The notes under the pieces were generated by a model. The model saw only the letters and a list, made by a program, of their open reading frames with translations. It was not told the DNA's origin and did no database searches. DNA of 9,696 nucleotides from an uncultured Allobaculum sp. GTDB lineage: Bacteria > Bacillota_I > Bacilli_A > Erysipelotrichales > Erysipelotrichaceae. The stretch covers positions 1 to 9,696 of the forward strand of contig CAJTVE010000085.1 of the NCBI GenBank assembly GCA_910579655.1, in the 5' to 3' direction. Position numbers and translations under genes: made by a program. Below are positions 1 to 6,285 of this stretch, piece by piece (within the stretch, counting starts at the first letter, position 1; every line of letters starts with the position of its first letter).

Positions 1-33
1 GCCGATAACGGAATTTCAATCATTTAGCCCTTA

Positions 34-150
34 TTATTTTAAAATTGCCTTATTTATCCAACTGTTAAATCCCGTTTCATCTTTGCTGAGCTGGGTCTGC
101 TCGATTTCATCCAATAGCTGTTTTTCCTTTTTCATCCAGATTTTTTTCAT
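34..150 (-). CDS. Small ORF, 38 aa, unknown function
   Basis: An uninterrupted 38-codon frame starts at ATG 150 and stops at TAA 34-36. The product begins MKKIWMKKEKQLLDEIEQ and is highly charged (Lys/Glu/Asp) with no membrane segment or signal peptide. A purine-rich AGGGAG lies about 9 nt before the ATG, a reasonable ribosome site. It follows another tiny frame (164-265) by 13 nt. Eleven nt downstream another ATG at position 23 opens a frame (MIEIPLS) that runs off the window and could be the next gene. The tight packing behind the lipoprotein gene suggests a run of small genes or a broken larger gene. I do not recognise a family; a chance ORF is possible at this length. Confidence 0.4.
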   Translation of the reverse strand: MKKIWMKKEKQLLDEIEQTQLSKDETGFNSWINKAILK

Positions 151-163
151 GATCAGATTCTCC

Positions 164-265
164 CTATTTCCAGAATATGCCTTTTCCTTTTTTATTGGCA
201 CTTTTTAATCGATAGAATTGTCTGGTCAGATCGACAGCGGCTTGTTTCTTTTTGATGATCTGCAA
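164..265 (-). CDS. Possible tiny ORF, 33 aa, TTG start
   Basis: A basic peptide frame (about LQIIKKKQAAVDLTRQFYRL then SANKKGKGIFWK) runs from TTG at 265-263 to TAG at 164-166, starting 2 nt after the lipoprotein stop codon. The only purine-rich match to a ribosome site (AGGA) lies about 14 nt upstream, inside the lipoprotein gene, so the start is weak. Codon content looks coding-like. It may be a real small gene or a remnant of a longer one joined to the frame at 34-150. No family recognised. Confidence 0.22.
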   Translation of the reverse strand: MQIIKKKQAAVDLTRQFYRLKSANKKGKGIFWK

Positions 266-267
266 TT

Positions 268-1173
268 TTACCAGATATATCCTGGTTCGGCGCATTGGTC
301 CATCGCCCGCAAAAAAAGATTGATGTCAAACCAGTGCTCTTCCTCGTTCTCGTATTCAATCAGGTAAGAAGGATCCTCAATGCGGATTTTCTGGATTTCT
401 CCCTCCGGCGAAACTTCAATACCATCGATCAGAACCACATGGGCCGCTGAAATATTTAAAGAGGGATACAAAACGCTAACATCAACGGCTGCTGAAAGGA
501 CATCCTGACTATCCATATCTCTTTTCAAACGTCGCAAAAAGGTGCTTTGTTCGTCGGCTGAAAAGCTGCCAGTCTTGCCAATCCACGGCCGAAAGCCAGG
601 CTGCTCATCCGACTGCACCTCGGCGCCAAATACATGAACACTCGCCACTCGAGCCAGATCGGCATATTCCGTCCCTGTTACGGAAGAGGTGTTCAGCTCC
701 TGAGCCAAATTGCTTTGACTGGCTTCCAGGCCATAGTGGCTTAACAACATCTGCATCACCGCTGGTCCGCAATACCAGCCATTTTCCTGAACTGAACGCG
801 TCACGGGGTAAACGATCCGTGTCGGCGCTGGCTGTGCAGCTTGGCTGACAGAAGACTTGTCTGGTGAAGATGAATCTTGTTGAGGGGTTTTCTGGCTTTG
901 CGACTGCATGCTGGCAAGAACAGGATCATTATTTTCATTGAATTCTGGCTCTTGGGCTGATGCTGCATTCTTTTCGACTGAACTTTGGGCAATAGTTTTT
1001 TCAGACTGTGGTTGAGAATGTTGAGAAGATTGGGCAGTCTGTGACGTGGAAGATTCGGTTGCCTTTTCGGCAGATCTAGAAGGGGTATCTGTACTTTGCG
1101 CAGTATGGCAGCCGCCAAACAAAAGGCCGGTCAGGCACAGAAACAAGTTCATTTTTTTCAAGCTGGTCTTCAT
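268..1173 (-). CDS. Surface lipoprotein with C39-like cysteine peptidase domain
   Basis: Predicted 301-aa exported lipoprotein, probably a cell-surface cysteine peptidase or peptidase-like protein. I chose ATG 1173 over the longer frame (to 1209) because a GAGGTG ribosome site sits 8 nt before it and the product then begins with a classic lipoprotein signal: basic MKTSLKK, a hydrophobic stretch, and a lipobox ending FGGC with the lipid-bearing Cys at residue 22. Residues ~23-118 form a Ser/Gln/Lys-rich, low-complexity linker. Residues ~120-301 resemble the C39_2 family: Gln129 and Cys135 in ENGWYCGPAVMQML, His245 in AAHVVLIDG, Asp267 in IEDPSY, matching a Gln/Cys/His/Asp active site. Unlike bacteriocin-processing C39 domains it is not fused to an ABC transporter. 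The substrate is unknown. The domain assignment is from motif recognition; catalytic activity is inferred. Confidence 0.82.
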   Translation of the reverse strand: MKTSLKKMNLFLCLTGLLFGGCHTAQSTDTPSRSAEKATESSTSQTAQSSQHSQPQSEKTIAQSSVEKNAASAQEPEFNENNDPVLASMQSQSQKTPQQDSSSPDKSSVSQAAQPAPTRIVYPVTRSVQENGWYCGPAVMQMLLSHYGLEASQSNLAQELNTSSVTGTEYADLARVASVHVFGAEVQSDEQPGFRPWIGKTGSFSADEQSTFLRRLKRDMDSQDVLSAAVDVSVLYPSLNISAAHVVLIDGIEVSPEGEIQKIRIEDPSYLIEYENEEEHWFDINLFLRAMDQCAEPGYIW

Positions 1174-1760
1174 TTTGTTTTCACCTCGTGATTTTATTGA
1201 ACCACACAATGTGAGAAAGCAAAATATAAGAGTGAAAAATAAAGCCTTTTACATTTTTAAAACGAATTATCCTCCTGAGAAAGCAAATCATTGATTTTTG
1301 CTTAAACAAGGTAAAAGCATTTATTTTTTTCATGCCAGGATGCTAATGGAGACTGTCGGCTGTCCTTTACTCTTGATCTGGATGCAGCGAGACCTTGGGC
1401 AGGCACGCGTACAGCTGGCTGATGTATTCAGGCGCTGAATCGATGCTTTTCCTTTCGCAAAACCGATCTAGTTCTAGCATCTCAAAAGAAGATCCCCCTG
1501 GTTCTGGCCATCTGCACGGTTTCCCTGTTTATGCTTCTGCCCCTTGATTTCTGATCCTCACTATTCAGTCTGCTTTTTCTGATCCAATCCATGGAAATCC
1601 ACCCAAAACTGGACAGATTTCTATTTTTTACTGGATGGACGTGATCAATAGTCTGCTGTAAAAAGCCATTGGCGGCTATCATAAAGACAATACGTTTTGC
1701 CTGGCTAAAGCCAGCAGCAGGAATTGATTGGCCAGTTTTTTTCAGAAAGGATTTTTCATT
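1174..1760. other. Gene-poor stretch with decayed coding-like fragments
   Basis: No intact gene is supported here. On the plus strand, short interrupted frames look coding-like: KIPLVLAICTVSLFMLLPL (from 1489, hydrophobic, ends at a TGA near 1552) and, in another frame, IFYWMDVINSLL, a stop near 1660, then KAIGGYHKDNTFCLAKASS. On the minus strand a 37-codon frame (1480-1367) begins MLELDRFCERKSID. The mixture suggests one or more decayed genes. The A/T-rich part at 1180-1330 is the upstream region of the lipoprotein gene and carries a 12-bp direct repeat (1212-1223 and 1276-1287). I found no convincing promoter hexamers for the lipoprotein gene. Confidence 0.5.
1367..1480 (-). CDS. Possible small ORF, 37 aa, unknown
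   Basis: ATG at 1480 opens 37 codons ending at TAA 1367-1369: MLELDRFCERKSIDSAPEYI followed by SQLYACLPKVSLHPDQE. The frame stays open about 17 codons further upstream, with GGGGGA 10-14 nt before the ATG. Composition looks protein-like but no family is recognised, and it lies in a stretch with other broken frames, so a pseudogene fragment is as likely as a real small gene. Confidence 0.2.
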   Translation of the reverse strand: MLELDRFCERKSIDSAPEYISQLYACLPKVSLHPDQE

Positions 1761-2285
1761 ATGAATTCAGCTTCCATGTTCACTTTACGCCAGGCTCAGC
1801 CTGAAGATTTTAACAGTGTTTGTACGCTCTACCAGAAAATTATTGCCAGTCTGGAAAGCCGGACTAATTTTCCCTTATGGACCTGGGGCGTTCATCCTTC
1901 CCAGCAATCATTAAAAGAGGCATTGGACAATCGGGAAATCTGGCTGTTCGAACAGAATGGTCAGCTTTGTGGGAGTGCCTTTGTCAACCGGGTTTTAGAA
2001 GGAGAAGAGCAGGTTTCCTGGCAAGGCAATGATGCCTGGTGTATTCATCTTTTTGGTATCGATCCAGTGCTTGGCGGTAAAGGGCTTTCCGATCGCTTTT
2101 TACAGGGACTTCTGGCCATTCTCAAGGAAAAGAGGGCAGATTCCATTCGTCTCAATCTGATTGAAGGCAATGATCCTGCCCGCAATCTGTATACCCGCAA
2201 TGGATTTGAGCATCGTGGTCACTATTCTGTATGGTTGGACGACGAAGGATTTCTCCCCTTTGAAATGATGGAGCAGTTGTTTTAA
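1761..2285 (+). CDS. GNAT-family N-acetyltransferase
   Basis: A 174-aa cytosolic protein of the GCN5-related acetyltransferase superfamily, which transfers acetyl from acetyl-CoA to an amine; the substrate cannot be told. The start is ATG 1761, with AAAGGA about 9 nt upstream; the TTG at 1728 lacks a ribosome site. The N-terminal part (TLRQAQPEDFNSVCTLYQKI) matches the first strand and helix of the fold. Residues ~95-115 (IHLFGIDPVLGGKGLSDRFL) are the acetyl-CoA-binding motif A, with GGKGLS in place of the usual R/Q-x-x-G-x-G/A loop. NDPARNLYTRNGFEHRGHYS (138-157) is motif B. Length is typical for a single-domain member. It stands alone on the plus strand, with a small TGGCT-AA-AGCCA hairpin about 50 nt upstream. 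It might be detoxifying or protein-modifying; nothing here decides. Confidence 0.85.
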   Translation: MNSASMFTLRQAQPEDFNSVCTLYQKIIASLESRTNFPLWTWGVHPSQQSLKEALDNREIWLFEQNGQLCGSAFVNRVLEGEEQVSWQGNDAWCIHLFGIDPVLGGKGLSDRFLQGLLAILKEKRADSIRLNLIEGNDPARNLYTRNGFEHRGHYSVWLDDEGFLPFEMMEQLF

Positions 2286-2445
2286 TGTGAAGAAATACAT
2301 CCATATTTGTTTTAGAAATCATTCAAAAATGGAACGGTGAAGAGTACAGTTTACAGGTCAATCTGCTGATCCATTCATCAATCTCTTTCCACTTTTTATT
2401 GTTTTCGGCGATACTGGAATTGAAGAAAAGAAAGAAGCAGATTTT

Positions 2446-2763
2446 ATGCCTTCTGTTTTGAGTGCCAATACCATTCCCATCCGCTTGTTCGATCATTGTG
2501 AATCTGAAAAAATCTTTGAAAACGTCACTAAACAGGGAACCATGGTGGTCACGAAGAATCACCTGCCTGAATGCGTCTTAATTTCTCCCATGGAATACAT
2601 GCGGATTGTAGAGGAATTAAACGATCTTTCACTTCTGACCATTGCCACGGATCGGATGGCCCACTTTGATCCTTCCTCTTCGATCTCGGAAAAAGAAAGG
2701 TACTGCCGTTTAAATCTTAATGAAGCAGATCTTGCTGATTTTGATGAAATTGAAATCGAATAA
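2446..2763 (+). CDS. Phd/YefM-type antitoxin (orphan)
   Basis: A 105-aa protein resembling type II toxin-antitoxin antitoxins of the Phd/YefM superfamily, which bind DNA through the N-terminal half and wrap a RelE/Doc-type toxin with an acidic C-terminal tail. The recognisable block is residues 20-56: SEKIFENVTKQGTMVVTKNH, then PECVLISPMEYMRIVEE, the family's 'xxVxxxx-G-xxVVxKNxxPxxVLISxxEY' pattern. The tail (LNEADLADFDEIEIE) is strongly acidic. The ribosome site is only a weak AAGAAAGAAG stretch 7-16 nt before ATG 2446. No toxin gene follows: only 127 nt separate the stop from the end of the convergent kinase gene, most of it a terminator hairpin, and nothing RelE-like is in the 160 nt upstream. 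It could be a solitary regulator, the survivor of a lost pair, or partner to a distant toxin. Pairing with the upstream GNAT protein is conceivable but unsupported. Confidence 0.8.
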   Translation: MPSVLSANTIPIRLFDHCESEKIFENVTKQGTMVVTKNHLPECVLISPMEYMRIVEELNDLSLLTIATDRMAHFDPSSSISEKERYCRLNLNEADLADFDEIEIE

Positions 2764-2808
2764 TTGGAATTTGTACCGACGAAGAAGCCTATAAAATTAC
2801 CCAGGCGA

Positions 2809-2857
2809 AAACCAAAAAAACGCTTCTTCTCTAAAAAGTTGAGCGTCTTTTTGGTTT
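2809..2857. terminator. Bidirectional hairpin terminator between convergent genes
   Basis: Arms 2809-2824 and 2842-2857 pair over 16 positions with one mismatch around a 17-nt loop. The CGCT/AGCG base of the loop end is flanked by an A-run on the left arm and a T-rich run on the right arm, so both strands offer a stem followed by or containing U-rich sequence. It lies 46 nt after the antitoxin stop and 34 nt beyond the kinase stop on the other strand, fitting a shared terminator. Confidence 0.75.
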
Positions 2858-2890
2858 GGTCTGAACCTGTCGAAATACCAGAAGCCATCG

Positions 2891-3487
2891 TCAGTAAAAC
2901 CCATCTTCTTCTATCCAGTTTTCATCTGGCCTTTCATTCTCCTTTTCATCTGCTGCTTCAAATTGATGCAAGACTCTGATCGCCTGCAGACAGTCTTCGA
3001 TCTCTTGATGAGAATGGAGAACAAAAACAGTTTTGCCAGAGCCGTAGTCTTTCAGAATCTTCTTAATCTCGGGCAGATTCTTCTTAGGAAACTCTAGAAT
3101 CCACTTCTGAAAATCCGGATCAAATTCTGTTTCCTGCCAGGGCAGATCTGGCCTTGGTTTTCCAATGCGATTTTTTGCCTGTTCAAAGCAGACCTCAACC
3201 GGCAGATCCAGCAAAAAAACCGTATCGCATCGTTCCAGTCGTTCTTTGAGCGTCCGGCGGTAGTTTCCATCCAGAATCCAGGCTTCTTTGCTCAGAACGG
3301 ATGCCAGCTTCTTATCAAATTCTTCCTGCGAAACATGACTGCCATCAGGCAGATGCCAAAGTAAATCCAGATAAATCAAGGGAATGTCCAGGATTTTTTG
3401 CAGCTTGCGGGCCATTGTACTTTTACCGCTTCCCGCACAGCCAATAATCAGTATGCGCTTCATAGCTCTATTATCGCATCTGCTCAT
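2891..3487 (-). CDS. P-loop nucleotide kinase, FlaR/topology-modulation type
   Basis: A 198-aa cytosolic P-loop protein like those annotated 'DNA topology modulation protein FlaR' or adenylate kinase-like. Walker A is G16-CAGSGKS-T24 after the first strand (RILIIG). YLDLLWHLPDG and WILDGNYRRTLKERLERCDTVFLLDLP (second strand) are characteristic of this subfamily, as is the RIGKPRPD...FDPDFQKWILEFPKKNLPEI block (108-141), which carries the lid-type arginines. The last ~20 residues are a charged tail. Start choice: ATG 3487 has AAGGGA 8 nt upstream; ATG 3463, giving MKRILIIG at the very N-terminus, fits family alignments better but lacks a good ribosome site. It lies 153 nt downstream of the oxidoreductase gene on the same strand with no obvious terminator between, so it may be co-transcribed. 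The true substrate of this family is unclear. Confidence 0.8.
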   Translation of the reverse strand: MSRCDNRAMKRILIIGCAGSGKSTMARKLQKILDIPLIYLDLLWHLPDGSHVSQEEFDKKLASVLSKEAWILDGNYRRTLKERLERCDTVFLLDLPVEVCFEQAKNRIGKPRPDLPWQETEFDPDFQKWILEFPKKNLPEIKKILKDYGSGKTVFVLHSHQEIEDCLQAIRVLHQFEAADEKENERPDENWIEEDGFY

Positions 3488-3640
3488 CAAAAGAATCCCT
3501 TGATCGATGCTCAGCCTGGCTTCTTTCAACCTTTTCTATGGCGGTTTTTAACGTCTGTTCTTTCTTTTTCTCTATCCACCCTCCATCTCTGCTGCAATTC
3601 TGGCAGACTCTCTTTTGGATGACTTGCAAACCTGATTCTT

Positions 3641-5464
3641 TTAAATAGCATTGTGTTTTGAGGTCATGATATGACGCGGATACCACCGCTGAAACCAGGC
3701 GGTGAAAATGCCCATCAAAGCCGGAATGACATAGCTGCAAATTCTTGCTGGCTCGATCTGGCCATTCTGAAGGAAAACCCAGGCTGCCAGGCTGATAACC
3801 AGGTAGCTGATCCCCCAGCCTAAAGCAATGATCCAGTTGGTTTTCATGAAAATCGGGTTTTTGAATGCATCTTCTTGTCCAAAGCCGCCACTCGAATACC
3901 AGGCGCAAAGCGGAATCCGGCCGGGCAGACAGGAGTACAGCCACAACAGACCAAACGCCAGCAAAGACAAGGTAAAAACAATCTCATAGCTTACTCCAAA
4001 TAAATACGCTGCACAAAGTCCAAGAACCACAACCAGGGCCAGGGTATCGTACATCGTTTTGGTATAGGAAGAAAAAAGCAGCCAGGTCAATGCCAGCCCA
4101 ATCAGGCATCCGCCCACGCAGAGTTCTGGCGGGTTGTTGGCCAGTGTCCACCAGAACGTCCAGGGCAATAAGAAGATCAGCATGTTGGTCCACTTCAATT
4201 TCTTCCCTTTTCTTTCGGCCGGCTTTTGAAGGCCTGATCCCGAAGTCTCTGATGCTGAAGAACTGGTCTTTGCAAACGAAGAACCAGTTTCTTCTTCTGC
4301 TTTTTGTATTTCTGCTTTCTGTCCTTTTGATTCTTCATCCAGATCTGGCGAGAAGTAAGTATCCCAGCTGATCAGGATGGAGGGATCGCCGCTGACGGTA
4401 TACATCCCCTTCATCAATGCCTCATCGCCGCGAATTTCCCCCTGTGCGATCCGCTTCCAGACCGTATAGGGCGTCGAAACAACCATATCCGTCTTTAAGA
4501 ATTCATCCGATCTGGTGATGACTCTGGACTCTTCTTTTCCTAAAACAATCTGGTAGCGTTCGCCAAGATCGGTGTAATCCATCTCCATCACCAGATCATG
4601 GCCAGAATAGGCTTTTGGATTGTATAAAGCGGCCATCTGGCGCGTAAAAATCAAAGCGCCGCTGACTTGTTTTGGAGCAGTCTTTCCAGACTCAGCAAAA
4701 TTTTCATCTGCCTGGCCGGAGTCTTCAATTCCCCAGCTGGCATCCGCCAGCATCTCAAATGTCTTTCTGGGCAGAAGTTCTTTGGATAAAGCCGCTTTTG
4801 TAGAATCATTGATCGCTTGCTCAGGATGGGTGAACTCTTTGAGCAGTCCATTTCCATATTCAAGGCCAGCTTGTCTGACGTGTTCAAGATAGGCATCACA
4901 CTGGGATTTCAGCTCCGGAACCCGGAATAATTCTCCCTGCGCGCAAAACAGCGGATAGTATCCGCCTTGACCGAAACAATGGTCGAGCATCGCCTCAACC
5001 CCCGTGTAATTGCTGCGTGTGGTATAAAACCCGCAGGTCGAAATAGCAACGACTTTCTGATGGCTGCGATCATATCGGCTGGGATGGGCGCCGCTGTCCA
5101 TTCCGTCTTTTCGTTCAACCATAAATGGCTTGACTAAAGGCAATTGGCGGTCGAAAAAAGTTTTCAGAGGACCCGGGATGGAAAAGTAGTAGAGCGGAAA
5201 ACTGTAAACCAAAAGATCTGCTTCAACCAGTTTTGGCAAAACGGCTTCCATCGCGTCGTGGTGAATGCATTTGCCTGGCGTTTTGTTCCAGCAGGCAAAA
5301 CAGCCTTTGCATGGATTCAGGCCCAGTTCATTCACATCGAGAATTTCAATGTCGAGATCCAGGTTTTCGACCTGTTTTAAGCCTTCCAGAAATGCGCTGG
5401 TCAGCTTGAAAGTATTGCTTGCCTTTAACTTAGGGCTGCCATTGATCACGAAAACTTTTTTCAT
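3641..5464 (-). CDS. Flavodoxin-like NAD(P)H oxidoreductase fused to SCP2-like and membrane domains
   Basis: A 607-aa three-part protein. Residues 1-~215 are a flavodoxin-like FMN oxidoreductase: VFVINGSPKLKASNTFKL is the phosphate/FMN loop, and YSFPLYYFSIPGPLKTFFDR is the conserved second flavin-contact block of the NADPH-dependent FMN reductase/MdaB-like group. Cysteines 52, 55, 58 and 66 (CKGCFACWNKTPGKC) fit the compact C-x2-C-x2-C-x4-7-C motif known from iron-sulfur flavoproteins, so an Fe-S cluster is possible. Residues ~265-372 resemble an SCP2 sterol-carrier-like fold (LVMEMDYTDLGERYQIVLGK, then a TPYTVWKRIAQGEIRGDEALMKG block). A charged Ser/Glu linker (373-422) leads to about five or six hydrophobic segments (~427-595), anchoring it in the membrane. 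ATG 5464 has a strong AGGAGG 8 nt upstream and overlaps the padR stop (ATGA), indicating translational coupling. Probable role: membrane-attached reduction of a quinone, flavin or hydrophobic compound sensed by PadR. Substrate unknown. Confidence 0.8.
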   Translation of the reverse strand: MKKVFVINGSPKLKASNTFKLTSAFLEGLKQVENLDLDIEILDVNELGLNPCKGCFACWNKTPGKCIHHDAMEAVLPKLVEADLLVYSFPLYYFSIPGPLKTFFDRQLPLVKPFMVERKDGMDSGAHPSRYDRSHQKVVAISTCGFYTTRSNYTGVEAMLDHCFGQGGYYPLFCAQGELFRVPELKSQCDAYLEHVRQAGLEYGNGLLKEFTHPEQAINDSTKAALSKELLPRKTFEMLADASWGIEDSGQADENFAESGKTAPKQVSGALIFTRQMAALYNPKAYSGHDLVMEMDYTDLGERYQIVLGKEESRVITRSDEFLKTDMVVSTPYTVWKRIAQGEIRGDEALMKGMYTVSGDPSILISWDTYFSPDLDEESKGQKAEIQKAEEETGSSFAKTSSSASETSGSGLQKPAERKGKKLKWTNMLIFLLPWTFWWTLANNPPELCVGGCLIGLALTWLLFSSYTKTMYDTLALVVVLGLCAAYLFGVSYEIVFTLSLLAFGLLWLYSCLPGRIPLCAWYSSGGFGQEDAFKNPIFMKTNWIIALGWGISYLVISLAAWVFLQNGQIEPARICSYVIPALMGIFTAWFQRWYPRHIMTSKHNAI

Positions 5465-6069
5465 TGGATTTCCTCCTGCTCCGCCTGGACCGATTCGAGC
5501 GGATTATCTGATAATGGATTGTTTTGGCTGCTCGAAAGTTCACTTTGCAGGGTCTCCAGACAGGCTGCTGCCCATTGGCGCATCATTTCCTGGTATCTGA
5601 ATCCGAAATCAAGAGTCATCTTCCAGTAAATGGCATCAGCAGGGGAAACCTCATTGGCATACTGGTCAATAAACTTTGGAACTGTCTGCAGGATCCTGGC
5701 CGCCTGCGCCGATTCAGCTTCCAGCTGTCTGAAAAACGCCCTGTTTTCTTCAACTGGATTGGCCGCAAAGAAAAAGACTTTCATTAACAAAGGATTGCGC
5801 GCCACGTCTTCAGGCGGGCTGGACAGCCATCTGGCCAGTTCCGCCTTTCCAGCTTCAGTAATATGAAAGACATTTTTATCGGGCTTCTTGTGCTGGCAGA
5901 CAACCGTCTTTTCAGCCCAGCCCTTTTCTTCCAGCACTTTCAGTTCCCGGTAAATCTGGCTGGTTGTTGCCTTCCAGAAAAAGACCAGGGAGCTTTTAAA
6001 GGTTTCCATGATTTCATAGCCGCTCATCTGGCCATAGCTCAGCAAACCTAAAATTCCGTACTTCAACAT
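5461..6069 (-). CDS. PadR-family transcriptional repressor
   Basis: A 202-aa PadR regulator. Residues 1-~85 form the winged helix: MLKYGILGLLSYGQMSGYEI, then TSQIYRELKVLEEKGWAEKT (recognition region) and a wing with VFHITEAGKAELARWL. Residues ~90-180 are the helical dimerisation domain (FFRQLEAESAQAARILQTV, and YWKMTLDFGFRYQEMMRQWA), as in the longer PadR/AphA-like subgroup; a hydrophilic tail of ~25 residues follows. ATG 6069 is chosen over 6129 because AAGGGA lies 8 nt before it and PadR proteins start at this MLKYGILGLL. The gene's stop overlaps the oxidoreductase start by 4 nt, so it is the first gene of that operon. PadR proteins usually repress a neighbouring operon until a small aromatic or drug-like ligand binds; the dyad over its own -10 box supports autorepression. 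The ligand is unknown. Confidence 0.92.
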   Translation of the reverse strand: MLKYGILGLLSYGQMSGYEIMETFKSSLVFFWKATTSQIYRELKVLEEKGWAEKTVVCQHKKPDKNVFHITEAGKAELARWLSSPPEDVARNPLLMKVFFFAANPVEENRAFFRQLEAESAQAARILQTVPKFIDQYANEVSPADAIYWKMTLDFGFRYQEMMRQWAAACLETLQSELSSSQNNPLSDNPLESVQAEQEEIQ

Positions 6070-6080
6070 TTTCTTTTCCC

Positions 6081-6110
6081 TTCTATGCTTCTCTGTTCTA
6101 TGCTTCTCTA
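6081..6110. repeat. 15-bp tandem duplication in the padR leader
   Basis: TTCTATGCTTCTCTG at 6081-6095 is followed directly by TTCTATGCTTCTCTA at 6096-6110, identical in 14 of 15 positions. It lies in the 5' untranslated leader of padR, just before the ribosome site. It may be a simple replication-slippage duplication. Confidence 0.9.
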
Positions 6111-6132
6111 TTTTCCATCTATATTCCACAAA

Positions 6133-6178
6133 TAGAATAGGTTAATCTTATTCTACTTGTAGAATAGATAATCGACAA
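6133..6178 (-). promoter_or_regulatory. padR operon promoter with overlapping palindromic operator
   Basis: On the minus strand, TTGTCG (6178-6173) and TAGAAT (6155-6150) are separated by exactly 17 nt, matching sigma-A -35 and -10 boxes at 4/6 and 5/6. The -10 box sits inside a perfect inverted repeat, TATTCTAC-TT-GTAGAATA (6149-6166). A further half-site, TAGAATA, lies at 6133-6139 and forms a second, wider dyad with the first. The layout fits a PadR dimer blocking its own promoter. The half-site differs from the ATGT-N8-ACAT type known for several PadR proteins, so ownership is inferred from position. Confidence 0.72.
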
Positions 6179-6186
6179 GCGGTCGA

Positions 6187-6235
6187 AACAAAAAAGCCAT
6201 CCCCAAAACTTTGATAAAAAAGCTTTGAGGATGGC
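6187..6235 (-). terminator. Rho-independent terminator of the alpha-galactosidase gene
   Basis: Read on the minus strand, GCCATCC-TCAAAGCT (6235-6221) pairs with AGTTTTGGGGATGGC (6210-6196), with GCCATC/GATGGC perfect at the base, and is followed at once by TTTTTT (6195-6190) and a further T-rich stretch. It begins 51 nt after the galactosidase stop codon and lies just upstream of the padR promoter, insulating the two units. Confidence 0.85.
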
Positions 6236-6285
6236 GCAAATCAGACATTTGGATGGATCGTTTTAAGCTGGAAAAACCAAAAGGA

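Noticed and set aside
2764..2979. Plus-strand frame right after the antitoxin (LEFVPTKKPIKLPRRKPKK...) as a possible toxin
   Set aside because: It starts with TTG abutting the stop, has no RelE/ParE/Doc features, contains the terminator hairpin and runs antisense into the kinase gene.
3471..3629. Purine-rich 52-codon minus-strand frame (LQVIQKRVCQNC...FDEQMR) between the oxidoreductase and kinase genes
   Set aside because: Only a TTG start without a proper ribosome site; the frame is part of a longer open frame shadowing the oxidoreductase 3' end, so openness is not evidence of coding.
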